From an uncultured Faecalitalea sp. (GTDB lineage: Bacteria; Bacillota_I; Bacilli_A; Erysipelotrichales; Erysipelotrichaceae), in NCBI GenBank assembly GCA_946408025.1, contig CAMJQJ010000004.1, positions 1 to 55,306 of the forward strand: a stretch of DNA of 55,306 bases, given 5' to 3'. Made by a program: the position numbers and the translations under genes. This document shows, piece after piece, positions 39,030 to 48,100 of this stretch; within the stretch, counting starts at the first letter, position 1; every line of letters begins with the position of its first letter. The notes under the pieces are model-generated. The model worked only from the letters and a program-made list of their open reading frames with translations. It ran no database searches and was not told the DNA's origin.

Positions 39030-39705
39030 CGAAAGAAGTGCTTTGTTATTGGGGAATGAAGCGTTAGAGCTTTTAAAGAATAAAACAGTATTGGTCGTTG
39101 GTATTGGAGGAGTTGGTTCTTTTTGTGTTGAAGCTTTAGCACGTACGGGAATCGGTCACTTGATCTTAGTGGATAAAGATAAAGTCGAATCTAGTAATAT
39201 TAACCGTCAATTGTTGGCTACTACAGAAACAATTGATCAAATCAAGGTTAATGTTATGAAAAAGAGGATCCAAACTCTAAATCCAGAATGTAAGGTTGAT
39301 ACGTATGATTGTTTTTATGATTATTCGATGGATGAGAGGATATTTTCACAAAGAATTGATTTTGTGATTGATTGTATTGATTCTATAAAATCGAAGCAGG
39401 ATCTGGCCATGGCATGCATTCAAAGAGATATCTCATTTTTATCAAGTATGGGAACGGCTAGACGATTAGATCCATCCAAACTTGAAATTATGGAACTTGA
39501 AAAGACAAGTTATGATCCAATTGCGAAAAGAATGCGCAATTGGAAACGAAAAAACAAGATACGAAATAAGATATGGGTTGTTTGTTCTACTGAACCACCT
39601 AAGCCGATAGAATTAGGAAAGCCATTACCAAGCATGATTTTTGTACCGGCGAGTGCAGGTTTGTTATTAGCAAGTGAGTGTGTGAAAAAGTTGATCAATA
39701 AATAA
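39022..39705 (+). CDS. tcdA: tRNA threonylcarbamoyladenosine dehydratase (TcdA/ThiF family)
   Basis: A 227-residue E1-like protein. GIGGVGSFCVEALARTGIG binds ATP; VDKDKVESSNINRQ carries the conserved D and NxxRQ; and DCIDSIKSKQDL and SSMGTARRLDPSKLEI are typical of TcdA/CsdL/YgdL. TcdA cyclises t6A37 to ct6A in tRNAs reading ANN. It is coupled to miaA, another position-37 modifier, which supports the call over other ThiF proteins. Confidence 0.88.
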   Translation: MNNERSALLLGNEALELLKNKTVLVVGIGGVGSFCVEALARTGIGHLILVDKDKVESSNINRQLLATTETIDQIKVNVMKKRIQTLNPECKVDTYDCFYDYSMDERIFSQRIDFVIDCIDSIKSKQDLAMACIQRDISFLSSMGTARRLDPSKLEIMELEKTSYDPIAKRMRNWKRKNKIRNKIWVVCSTEPPKPIELGKPLPSMIFVPASAGLLLASECVKKLINK

Positions 39706-39756
39706 TAGATATAGAAAAAATTATATATTTTTAAGTTAGGAGAAAAGAGGAATTTT

Positions 39757-40311
39757 ATGGTTAAAAGAATATCATTAAGTGCAATGTTTTTTGCGTTGGG
39801 AATCGTATTGCCTTTTTTTACAGGTCAAATACCACAAATTGGAAGCATGTTATTGCCGATGCATATACCGGTTTTTTTATGTGGGTTTATTTGTGGATGG
39901 AAATATGGAGGTGTGATAGGTTTTTTGCTGCCGTTAATTCGTTATGTTTTATTTGGCATGCCGCCGATTTATCCTACAGGAATCGCAATGTCTTTTGAAT
40001 TAGCTACCTATGGAATTGTGTCAGGGTGGTTGTTTAATAAAGGTAAGTGGCAATGTGTGATTGCTCTATATAAATCAATGATCATTGCTATGATATCAGG
40101 AAGAATCGTATGGGCTATTGCTGAGATGGTATTGCTAGGAATAGGAGAAGGCGGATTTACTTTTGCAATGTTTTTAAGTGGAGCTATTATCCAGGCTTTA
40201 CCTGGAATTATATTGCAGCTAATACTTATTCCTGCAATTATGGTTGCTTTAGATAAAGCTAATTTAATTCCATTTAAAAAATATGATGTATCGTGTGTAA
40301 AAAATCAATAA
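39757..40311 (+). CDS. ECF transporter S component (substrate unknown)
   Basis: A 184-residue membrane protein with about five or six hydrophobic segments. MLLPMHIPVFLCGFICGWKY followed by FLLPLIRYVLFGMPP and AMSFELATYGIVSGWL is the pattern of ECF S components. These bind a vitamin or similar small molecule and share a common EcfA/A'/T energising module, which is not in this window. No riboswitch is seen in the 51-base upstream gap, so the ligand stays open. A terminator follows. Confidence 0.82.
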   Translation: MVKRISLSAMFFALGIVLPFFTGQIPQIGSMLLPMHIPVFLCGFICGWKYGGVIGFLLPLIRYVLFGMPPIYPTGIAMSFELATYGIVSGWLFNKGKWQCVIALYKSMIIAMISGRIVWAIAEMVLLGIGEGGFTFAMFLSGAIIQALPGIILQLILIPAIMVALDKANLIPFKKYDVSCVKNQ

Positions 40312-40342
40312 GAGTTGAGAATTCGTTCTTAGCTCTTTTTTT
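40311..40342 (+). terminator. Terminator after the ECF S component gene
   Basis: AGAGTTGAGAA (40311-40321) pairs with TTCTTAGCTCT (40326-40336) through two G-T wobbles, followed by a T run. A second, weaker GC-containing inverted repeat lies about 25 bases further on. Confidence 0.8.
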
Positions 40343-40395
40343 ATAAAGAAATCCGTTAAAAAGGCGGGTTTTACTATTGAAAAAAATTAAATGTA

Positions 40396-40404
40396 TGATA
40401 TTAT
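40396..40404 (+). promoter_or_regulatory. Extended -10 box very close to the ywiB start
   Basis: TGATATTAT ends 9 bases before the ATG, so a transcript started from it would have almost no 5' leader. Confidence 0.4.
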
Positions 40405-40413
40405 GCATGAGCT

Positions 40414-40800
40414 ATGAAAACAAAAATTCAGCTGATCGATAAGATTTCAAATCAGGTTATATTTGAAGGCGACGCATTGATTGAATCAGATCTATCAAAA
40501 GAAAAATTGGTTTTTCAAGATGAAGAGAGAACATATGTTTGGAAAGTCTTCGAAAAAGGATTGATCATCGAGACAATTTCCGAAGCCTATGTTCATTTAA
40601 CTCTGCGGCAGGATCATAGTACTAAAGGGCATATTCGTACGGACTTTGGACAAATAGACTTGCAATGTAGAACAACTCTATATAAAATAGATAAAAATTA
40701 TGTAGAAGTTGTTTATGAACTGCTCCAGGGAAAAGACAGTCAAAATTTTCATTTCATACTCTATAAGATGAATGAGGAGGAATTACATGAAATCCATTGA
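40414..40800 (+). CDS. ywiB: YwiB-like DUF1934 beta-barrel protein
   Basis: A 128-residue small protein resembling YwiB/DUF1934, a calycin-like beta barrel of unknown function. It is made mostly of beta-strand-like segments (VIFEGDALIESD, RTYVWKVFEKGLIIET, KNYVEVVYELLQG). In B. subtilis ywiB also directly precedes argS, and here the end overlaps argS by 14 bases; this context carries most of the assignment. No clear ribosome site precedes the ATG. The molecular role is not known. Confidence 0.72.
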   Translation: MKTKIQLIDKISNQVIFEGDALIESDLSKEKLVFQDEERTYVWKVFEKGLIIETISEAYVHLTLRQDHSTKGHIRTDFGQIDLQCRTTLYKIDKNYVEVVYELLQGKDSQNFHFILYKMNEEELHEIH

Positions 40801-42421
40801 TATTGAATTGAAGCAGGCAATAAAAGAAGCAGTAAAAAAAGCGTTTGATATTGAACTAGAAGAAAACAATATTGTTATTGAAACACCTAAGGTAAAAGAT
40901 CATGGTGATTTTTCTACCAATGTCGCAATGCAGTTAACACGACAGTTGAGACAGAATCCAAGGATGATTGCAGAAAAGATCGTAGCCAATATTGAAAGCG
41001 AAAATGTTGAAAAAATGGATATTGCCGGACCAGGATTCATCAACTTTATGCTTTCAAAAGGACGTTTTACAAAAGTAATCGAAGAAGTTTTAAGTAAACG
41101 TGAGAATTTTGGTCAACAACCTTCAAATGGTATTAAGGTCAATCTAGAATATGTAAGTGCCAACCCAACTGGTTCGCTTCATTTAGGACATGCACGTGGA
41201 GCTGCATGGGGTGATAGCTGCGCAAGGATCATGAAAAAAGCAGGATATGATGTGACGCGTGAATACTATGTAAATGATGCGGGAAATCAGATAACGAATC
41301 TTGCATTATCGTTAAATGCTCGTTATCGTCAGGCACACGGTATTGAAACTGAAATAGGGCAGGATGGTTATTTAGGTGAAGATGTTAAACAAAAGGCTGA
41401 ACAGCTTGCCAAAGATTATCCTGAAAAATATTTAGAACCAACTGAAGAAAATTTAAAATTCTTTAGAAAAGAAGGAATCAAATTCGAATTAGATAAGATC
41501 AAGGCCGACCTTGATAATTATCGTGTTCATTTTGATGTATGGTCAAGTGAACAAACAATTCGTGATTCAGGAGATGTAGATAGAGCCTTAAAAGTACTTG
41601 ATGAAAAAGGTTATACTTATGAATCTGAAGGAGCGCTTTGGTTCAAGACAACTGAATTAGGTGATGATAAAGACCGTGTGTTAAGAAAAACAGATGGATC
41701 TTATACATATTTAGTTCCAGATATCGCATATCATAATGATAAGTACAAACGTGGATATGATTTGTTGGTAGATTTTCTAGGAGCCGATCATCATGGATAT
41801 ATTCCTAGATTAAAGGCTAGTATGCAGGCTTTAGGAAATGATCCAGACAAACTAAATGTAGATATCATTCAGATGGTTCGTTTAGTTAGTGATGGAAAAG
41901 AAGTGAAGATGTCTAAACGTTTAGGAAATGCGACAACGATCAATGAATTATGCGATAGTGTAGGAGTCGATGCGGCAAGGTATTTCTTTGTGCAAAGAGC
42001 ATTGGATTCACATTTGGACTTTGATATAGAGTTGGCAAAGCGTCAATCAAATGATAATCCGGTATATTATGCGCAATATGCTCACGCTCGTATGTGTTCA
42101 ATTCAAAAACAGGCAAAGGATATCGAACTAGCTGATACTTTTGAAGATTTAACAGATGAAAAAGAAATTGAATTGATGAAGACTCTTCAGGAATTTAATA
42201 AAGTTATTATCGAAAGTGCAAAAACAAGACAAGTTCATAAAGTTTGTCATTATATCCAAAATTTAGCTTCTAAATTCCATAGTTTCTATAATGCATGTAA
42301 AGTAATCGATAGAGATAATATGAAACTAAGTTCACAAAGATTAGCTCTTGTGAAAGCAACACAGATCGTGTTGGCAAATGCTTTAGAAACAATTGGTGTT
42401 GAAGCTGTAGAATCAATGTAG
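40787..42421 (+). CDS. argS: Arginyl-tRNA synthetase
   Basis: A 544-residue class I synthetase. The ArgRS HIGH-type motif is SANPTGSLHLGHARGAAWGD. The active-site region LVDFLGADHHGYIPRLKA and VKMSKRLGN (KMSK) are present. The C-terminal anticodon-binding domain includes DNPVYYAQYAHARMCSI. The start at 40787 has GAGGAGG inside ywiB and gives MKSIDIELKQ; an upstream ATG in frame at 40772 lies in the ribosome site. It is followed by rpoE 20 bases later, probably in one transcript. Confidence 0.96.
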   Translation: MKSIDIELKQAIKEAVKKAFDIELEENNIVIETPKVKDHGDFSTNVAMQLTRQLRQNPRMIAEKIVANIESENVEKMDIAGPGFINFMLSKGRFTKVIEEVLSKRENFGQQPSNGIKVNLEYVSANPTGSLHLGHARGAAWGDSCARIMKKAGYDVTREYYVNDAGNQITNLALSLNARYRQAHGIETEIGQDGYLGEDVKQKAEQLAKDYPEKYLEPTEENLKFFRKEGIKFELDKIKADLDNYRVHFDVWSSEQTIRDSGDVDRALKVLDEKGYTYESEGALWFKTTELGDDKDRVLRKTDGSYTYLVPDIAYHNDKYKRGYDLLVDFLGADHHGYIPRLKASMQALGNDPDKLNVDIIQMVRLVSDGKEVKMSKRLGNATTINELCDSVGVDAARYFFVQRALDSHLDFDIELAKRQSNDNPVYYAQYAHARMCSIQKQAKDIELADTFEDLTDEKEIELMKTLQEFNKVIIESAKTRQVHKVCHYIQNLASKFHSFYNACKVIDRDNMKLSSQRLALVKATQIVLANALETIGVEAVESM

Positions 42422-42441
42422 TTGTAAGGAGTTTATATATT

Positions 42442-42783
42442 ATGAAACAATCAATGACTGATGTAGCATATGAAGTAATGAATGATTATGAAAATGGTGT
42501 TCCTTTTATTGAATTATGGAATACTGTAAGTGCAAAGTTGGGATTGAGTGTAAGTCAAAAAGAAGATAATATTGCACAATTTTATACAGATCTTTCAATG
42601 GATGGTCGATTTTTGAATCTTCCTCAAAATGTATGGGATCTAAGAAGTCGTCATACATATTCAGAAAGCGTACTTGATACGGATTCAATCGCAATCGATG
42701 AAGATTCCGATGATGAAGATAGTGAGTTTTCTGATATAGCAGAAGAAGATACAGAAGAAAACAATGACGGCCAAGATGAGTAA
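42442..42783 (+). CDS. rpoE: RNA polymerase delta subunit
   Basis: A 113-residue protein with a HARE-type N-terminal globular domain (about 1-75; DVAYEVMNDYENGVPFIELW, FYTDLSMDGRFLNLP, WDLRSRH) and an intrinsically disordered tail (about 80-113) made mostly of Asp and Glu. Delta is specific to Bacillota; it loosens RNA polymerase-nucleic acid contacts and speeds recycling. GTAAGGAG lies upstream. The tail is shorter than in B. subtilis delta. Confidence 0.95.
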   Translation: MKQSMTDVAYEVMNDYENGVPFIELWNTVSAKLGLSVSQKEDNIAQFYTDLSMDGRFLNLPQNVWDLRSRHTYSESVLDTDSIAIDEDSDDEDSEFSDIAEEDTEENNDGQDE

Positions 42784-42849
42784 ATAATTGTGCATTGTCA
42801 TGCTTTTGTCATTTTTTCTTTCTAATATAATAGTTAGAAAGGAGGAAGA

Positions 42850-42876
42850 ATGCGTTTTGTGTCCGCTACAAAATAG
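42850..42876 (+). CDS. Possible 8-codon leader peptide (MRFVSATK) fused to a terminator
   Basis: ATG at 42850 is preceded by a perfect AAAGGAGG (42838-42845) and opens a frame ending at TAG 42874-42876. The stop lies at the base of the 3' arm of a strong terminator hairpin. A TATAAT (42826-42831) lies just upstream with a TTGTCA at 42806-42811, a short 14-base spacing. It could be a leader controlling the teichoic acid export genes or a tiny independent RNA; it could also be chance. Confidence 0.35.
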   Translation: MRFVSATK

Positions 42877-42886
42877 CGGACTTTTT
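42861..42886 (+). terminator. Strong terminator between rpoE and tagG
   Basis: GTCCGCTA (42861-42868) and TAGCGGAC (42874-42881) form a perfect 8-base stem with a 5-base loop, followed by TTTTT. Confidence 0.9.
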
Positions 42887-42946
42887 CATATATTGAGATA
42901 TTTGTAAAAAACAAAAATGCAGGTATAATATATGAAAATCTAATTG

Positions 42947-42955
42947 TGGTATAAT
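42947..42955 (+). promoter_or_regulatory. Extended -10 promoter of tagGH
   Basis: TGGTATAAT lies 21 bases before the tagG start. A second TATAAT at 42924-42929 could be an alternative. Confidence 0.55.
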
Positions 42956-42976
42956 GATTGCGCAAAAGGAGATAGT

Positions 42977-43807
42977 ATGTTTAAAAGTGTTCAATATGTT
43001 ATAAAGGAAAACTTTTCAAATTTATATCGTATTTACTGTATCGCAAAATATGAACTATTAGCAGATATGCGTGATTCAAAATTTGGTATTCTTTGGAATT
43101 TTGCTTCACCTGCTATTCAAGTATTTACTTATTGGTTGATTTTTGGTGTAGCGTGGAATCGTAAACCAATCAAAGTTGATGGAATCGTTGTAAGTTATCT
43201 TCCATGGTTGATTGTTGGATATTCAGCATGGTGGTTCATTCAGCCATGTGTTCAAAATGGATGTACGGCGATTTTTTCAAAGATCAATGTCATCACTAAG
43301 ATGAAATTTCCTGTATCGGTTTTACCGGCTACAGTTTGTGCTAAAGAAATGTTCAATCATGGATGTATGTTGATCATTGCCTTTATTACTTTGTTATTGT
43401 GTGGATATTTTCCTAATATTCATTGGTTAGGAATCATTTATTATGCATTCTGTGCTTTTATGTTTGCAGAAGCTGTTTCTTTGATATTATCTGTTTTGAC
43501 GATGTTATATCGTGATATTAGAAAATTAGTAAAATCTTTGATTCGTATGTTTATGTATTTTTCTCCGGTTATCTGGGAATGTCATTTTGCAAGTCATATT
43601 CCATTTCATAATGTTTTGAATATGATCATGAAATTAAATCCAGCGTACTATATTATTTCTGGATATCGAGATTCTATTTTTTATGGAAAAACCTTTTTAG
43701 ATCACCCAGCTTTAACATTATATTTCTGGGGAGTCGTTCTTATTCTTTTTGTGATTGGCTGTATGTTGATGTATAAGTTTAAAAAGAAATTTATTGATTT
43801 AATATAG
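42977..43807 (+). CDS. tagG: Teichoic acid ABC transporter permease TagG
   Basis: A 276-residue ABC-2 type permease with about six membrane segments. It begins with a cytoplasmic amphipathic stretch, followed by YELLADMRDSKFGILWNFASP, typical of polysaccharide and teichoic acid exporters (TagG/RfbA type). MYFSPVIWECHF and LNPAYYIISGYRDSIFYG follow the usual TagG pattern. It moves undecaprenyl-linked polymer across the membrane with TagH. The start at 42977 has AAAAGGAG upstream; an upstream in-frame ATG at 42944 precedes the promoter. The next gene starts 11 bases later. Confidence 0.9.
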   Translation: MFKSVQYVIKENFSNLYRIYCIAKYELLADMRDSKFGILWNFASPAIQVFTYWLIFGVAWNRKPIKVDGIVVSYLPWLIVGYSAWWFIQPCVQNGCTAIFSKINVITKMKFPVSVLPATVCAKEMFNHGCMLIIAFITLLLCGYFPNIHWLGIIYYAFCAFMFAEAVSLILSVLTMLYRDIRKLVKSLIRMFMYFSPVIWECHFASHIPFHNVLNMIMKLNPAYYIISGYRDSIFYGKTFLDHPALTLYFWGVVLILFVIGCMLMYKFKKKFIDLI

Positions 43808-43818
43808 AGGATACATAT

Positions 43819-44631
43819 ATGAATAATTATGCGGTAAAAGTAGAACATATATCTAAGATATATGAATTGAAAAATAAGAACAATCAATATAAAAAAGATA
43901 AAAAGCGATTTTATGCATTAAAAGATGTATCGTTTGAAATCCAAAAAGGAGATGTTGTAGGAATTTTAGGAACCAATGGTTCAGGAAAATCTACCTTATC
44001 TTTAGTGTTGGCAGGTATTTCAGATATAGATAGTGGAAGTGTTCATGTGAACGGAGAACAGGCTTTAATTTCAATTAATACAGGATTAAATCAACAATTA
44101 ACTGGTTTAGAAAATATTCGTGTAAAAGGTGCTTTAATGGGACTGAAGAAAAAAAGAATTGATGAAATTATTGACGATGTAGCTAATTTTGCAGAATTAG
44201 GTGATTTTTTATATCAACCTGTTAAAAAATATTCCAGTGGTATGAAATCAAGACTTGGTTTTTCAATATCTTTGGCATTAAACCCTGATATATTTATTGT
44301 AGATGAGGCTTTGTCTGTAGGGGATAAAGGTTTTGCGAAGAAATGTATGGATCGAATGATGCAATTACGAGATGATGAAGGCAAAACGATTTTCTTTGTA
44401 TCGCATTCTTTGTCTCAAGTAATGAATTTTTGTAAGACCGGAATGTGGATCGAAGGAGGAGTTCTTCGTGAAATAGGTGATATCAATCAAGTGTGTGATC
44501 ATTATGCTGAGTACGTTGAAAGCTTAAATGCATTAAAAGGGAAAGAAAAACAAAAAGTGCTTGATGAAAAATTTGAGAAAAGGTTATTGCCTGCACAAAA
44601 AAAGAAGAAAATTTTTTCTTTATTTAATTAG
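43819..44631 (+). CDS. tagH: Teichoic acid ABC transporter ATPase TagH
   Basis: A 270-residue ATPase. Walker A is GILGTNGSGKSTLS, the signature is KYSSGMKSRLGF, Walker B is DIFIVDEAL and the switch His is in FVSHSLSQV. GEQALISINTGLNQQLTGLENI is the diagnostic region of the polysaccharide/teichoic acid export subfamily. The C-terminus is short, lacking the long extra domain of B. subtilis TagH. AGAGGA precedes the ATG. A terminator follows. Confidence 0.93.
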   Translation: MNNYAVKVEHISKIYELKNKNNQYKKDKKRFYALKDVSFEIQKGDVVGILGTNGSGKSTLSLVLAGISDIDSGSVHVNGEQALISINTGLNQQLTGLENIRVKGALMGLKKKRIDEIIDDVANFAELGDFLYQPVKKYSSGMKSRLGFSISLALNPDIFIVDEALSVGDKGFAKKCMDRMMQLRDDEGKTIFFVSHSLSQVMNFCKTGMWIEGGVLREIGDINQVCDHYAEYVESLNALKGKEKQKVLDEKFEKRLLPAQKKKKIFSLFN

Positions 44632-44653
44632 AAGATTCTTTAATCTTCTTTTT
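44631..44653 (+). terminator. Terminator after tagH
   Basis: GAAGATT (44631-44637) pairs with AATCTTC (44642-44648), followed by a T-rich tract. A TATAAT at 44674-44679 follows and could restart transcription for tagD. Confidence 0.75.
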
Positions 44654-44735
44654 CTTTGTAGCTTAAATATTAGTATAATTGTAAAAAAAGTAGAAATATA
44701 CTAAAATCTACATAGTATATGAAAGGATGAAAATC

Positions 44736-45125
44736 ATGAAAACAGTTATTACTTATGGAACATTTGATCTTTTTCATATTGGTCATTTAAATATATTAAA
44801 AAGGGCAAAAGAATTAGGTGATTATTTGATCGTTGCGGTAAGCAGTGATGAATTTAATCTTCAAAAAGGGAAAGTCTGCCAAATCAAGGATACGGATCGT
44901 ATGCAGATCGTAGAGGCAATTCGGTATGTTGACAAAGTGATTCCAGAAACAAGCTGGGATCAAAAGATAGAAGATGTTAAAAAATATAATGTTGATGTTT
45001 TTGTCATGGGAGATGACTGGAAAGGAAAATTTGATTTTCTAAAGGAATACTGCGAAGTTGTGTATTTGCCAAGAACACAGGGGATTTCTACAACACAATT
45101 AAAAGAAGAATTAAGAGATAAATAA
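44736..45125 (+). CDS. tagD: Glycerol-3-phosphate cytidylyltransferase TagD
   Basis: A 129-residue nucleotidyltransferase making CDP-glycerol from CTP and glycerol-3-phosphate. VITYGTFDLFHIGHLNIL contains the HxGH motif (His14, His17), and RTQGISTTQL is the ISTT signature near the end. The start at 44736 has AAAGG 9 bases upstream and gives MKTVITYG as in TagD; the ATG at 44727 abuts the ribosome site. It provides the activated donor for the three transferases downstream. Confidence 0.95.
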   Translation: MKTVITYGTFDLFHIGHLNILKRAKELGDYLIVAVSSDEFNLQKGKVCQIKDTDRMQIVEAIRYVDKVIPETSWDQKIEDVKKYNVDVFVMGDDWKGKFDFLKEYCEVVYLPRTQGISTTQLKEELRDK

Positions 45126-45136
45126 GAGGGATGTAT

Positions 45137-48100
45137 ATGTTGAAAAGAGTTATCGCAAAAGTTAAAGGAGTACACAATACATATCTGAAATATCGAAAAG
45201 CAGATATTGATCCAAATGGCTTTTTACTAGAAGCAGGACAAGGGAAAAATATCAATGGGAATATGTTTGCAATTGCCCGAGAACTTTGTACAAATCCTGC
45301 GTGGAAAACATTCAAGGTTTACTGGGTCGTAACAGAAGAAACATTACAATCTGCTAATGATAGATTCTCTTTTTATGGCTATAATGTAGAATTTGTGGTC
45401 CGTTTAAGTGATGAGTATGCAGAACTTTTAGCAACATGTAAATATTTATTGACGGATAACTCCTTTCCTCCTTTTTTTATAAAAAGAAAAGATCAAATTT
45501 ATTTGAATACTTGGCATGGTACACCATTGAAAACATTGGGTAAAAGTGATATAAAAAATGCCAAATCACTTGCGAATATTCAGAAAAATTATTTAATGGT
45601 AGATTATGCTTTGTTTCCAAATCTATTGACAAGGAATGTCTTTATGAAAGACTACATGTTAGAAAGTCTTTATAGAGGCAATATTTTAATGTGTGATTAT
45701 CCTAGAAACAGTGTGTTTTTGGATCTGGATTTTCAAAAAGAATTACGCCAAAAATTATGTTTGACGGATAAACAATTAATTGCCTATATGCCTACATGGC
45801 GTGGAAGTGATCGAACAGCTGATGCAATAATTCAAAAAAAGATACTAGAAAAATATTTTGAACAAATCGATAAAAAATTAGAAGATAATCAAATATTTTA
45901 TGTAAATCTTCATTTTCTTGTAGGAAATACAATGGATTATTCAAAATATAAACATATCCAACCTTTTCCTAAAGAATATGAAACATATGATTTCTTAAGT
46001 ATATGTGATGTACTTGTCACAGATTATTCAAGTGTCTTTTTTGATTTTGCGATTACTAAAAGGAAAATTATTTTATTTACATATGATTTGGAAGAATATA
46101 TGGAAGAAAGAGGGACCTATTTTTCTATTGAAGAGCTTCCATTTCCAATTGTGGATACAGTTGTCAAATTAGTAAATGAAATTAATTATCCTAGAGATAT
46201 TTTGATGGAGCAGTTCTTAAATGAATTTTGCCGTTATAGAGATTTATTTATTCCTGAAAAAATTGTGGACTTTTTAATACATGGGGAAAAGAAAAATCTT
46301 ATTCTAGAAAAGAATGCTAAACAAGATCTTGCTTTAGTTTATGTAGGATCACTAAAAGGGGATGCATTAAATCAATATCTATTAAATGAGGTTGATAAAG
46401 TTGTAGATCAATATCCAGATAAGAAAGTTATTGTCTGTTTTAGAGGGGCCATTAATGAAAAAAGAATTGAGTTTTTGTCTCAATTAAATGAAAAAGTCGA
46501 TTATCTAGCATTAGTTAAAAAATACAATTTTAGTCTTTATCAAGTTGTTAAAGCTCGCCTAGGTTTGTCTTTTACATTCTTTGATAAATTATTCAATAGA
46601 GTTTTACGAAAAATCGTTAATCAAGAAAGAAATCGTTTCTTTTATTCCCTTGAGCCAAGTCTAGTCATCAATATGTCGGGAAAAGCACAATACATTAATT
46701 TAATGCTAGAAACATTCAAATGTCCTAAAGCAGCATATATCTTACCAAAACCATTTGTAGGAACGATGATTTCAACAAAAATCTATAAAAAGATGTGTGC
46801 AGATGCATCAAAGAAGTATGATGAAGTGATCAATCTTTACGATAAAGATGTAAAAGTGTATTGGAATGATAAAAAAGAAACATATTACAATACAAGCTTT
46901 CAATTGTCCAATATTATTCATCATTTCCATAATACTTCAAGTAGCATGAATGTCTGGGCTGTTGCCATAATGAGAAATGCATATAAATTTGACTTGAATA
47001 AAATTCGTTGTCAAATCAACGAAAAGAATTATCCTTGCCATATCAATAAATTATTTTCTTTAAATCAATATGTATCTATCGTTACATATAAAATAGAAAT
47101 TCCTACGAGTGATATCATGGAATTTGAAATTCAAAACAAATTAAAATTTGTGTATCAAGATAAAAATGGTTATGGATTTGAAAAAGGGTGTTTTTATAGT
47201 GCCTTGGCTAGAAGAAAAGGTAAGAATAAACAAGGGCCTATAAAGATTTTCGAAAAAAACAATACATCTGCTTATTTTCGTCAGTCAAAAAATAATATCT
47301 TGTATTTGACAGTTCGAAAAAAGAATTTAACAGATAAAAAGATTGAACAGATCAAACTAAATCTGGCTTATTATTTATCAAAGATCATGCCTAAGAAAAA
47401 GATTGTTTTATTGTATGAAAAAGAAAGCAGTCGTTATGAAGAAAGTGCCAGCGTACTTTATGAAAAATTAATTGATGACGGGTATAAGGATGCGTATTTT
47501 ATCTTGGATAAAAATTATCCACATTTTCAAGAGATTGCCAATAAATATCGCACGAATATCTTATATAAAGGTTCATTTAAACATTACTTATATTTCTTTA
47601 TGTCGAAGACATTTTTGGGCTCAGAGGCTTTGGTCCATGCGATCGATCTAAGAATCTCTAATAAACATGCGCTAAATAAAATCAATGACAAAACTTTGAA
47701 TTATGTCTTTTTACAGCATGGTGTTATGTACATGGTTTCATTAGATTCTGAATCTAGAAGTTTCTTTAAACCAATGAAAACAGAAGGAAAATATCGTGTT
47801 GTTACTTCATCTGTGGAAGAAGCTAGACATTTTATTGAATTAGGTGGATATGATCCAGAAACTATTTATGTCTGCGGTTTACCAAAATTTGATAGAAATA
47901 CTATGAATGAAGATGCAGATAAAATCGTTGTCATGCCAACGTGGCGTCCATGGGAATATAATGAAGCTCGTTATGATTTTACTCAAACAAAGTATTATCA
48001 GATGTTGGTAAGAATTGTGGATGCGATTCCAGAAAAATTCAAAGATAAATTGATCGTATTACCACATCCGCTTTTCTTTGATGCGATTAAAGATACAGAA

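Noticed and set aside
39706-39756. Riboswitch before the ECF S-component gene that would name its substrate
   Set aside because: The 51-base gap is too short and lacks any recognised aptamer (TPP, FMN, folate, cobalamin, preQ1).
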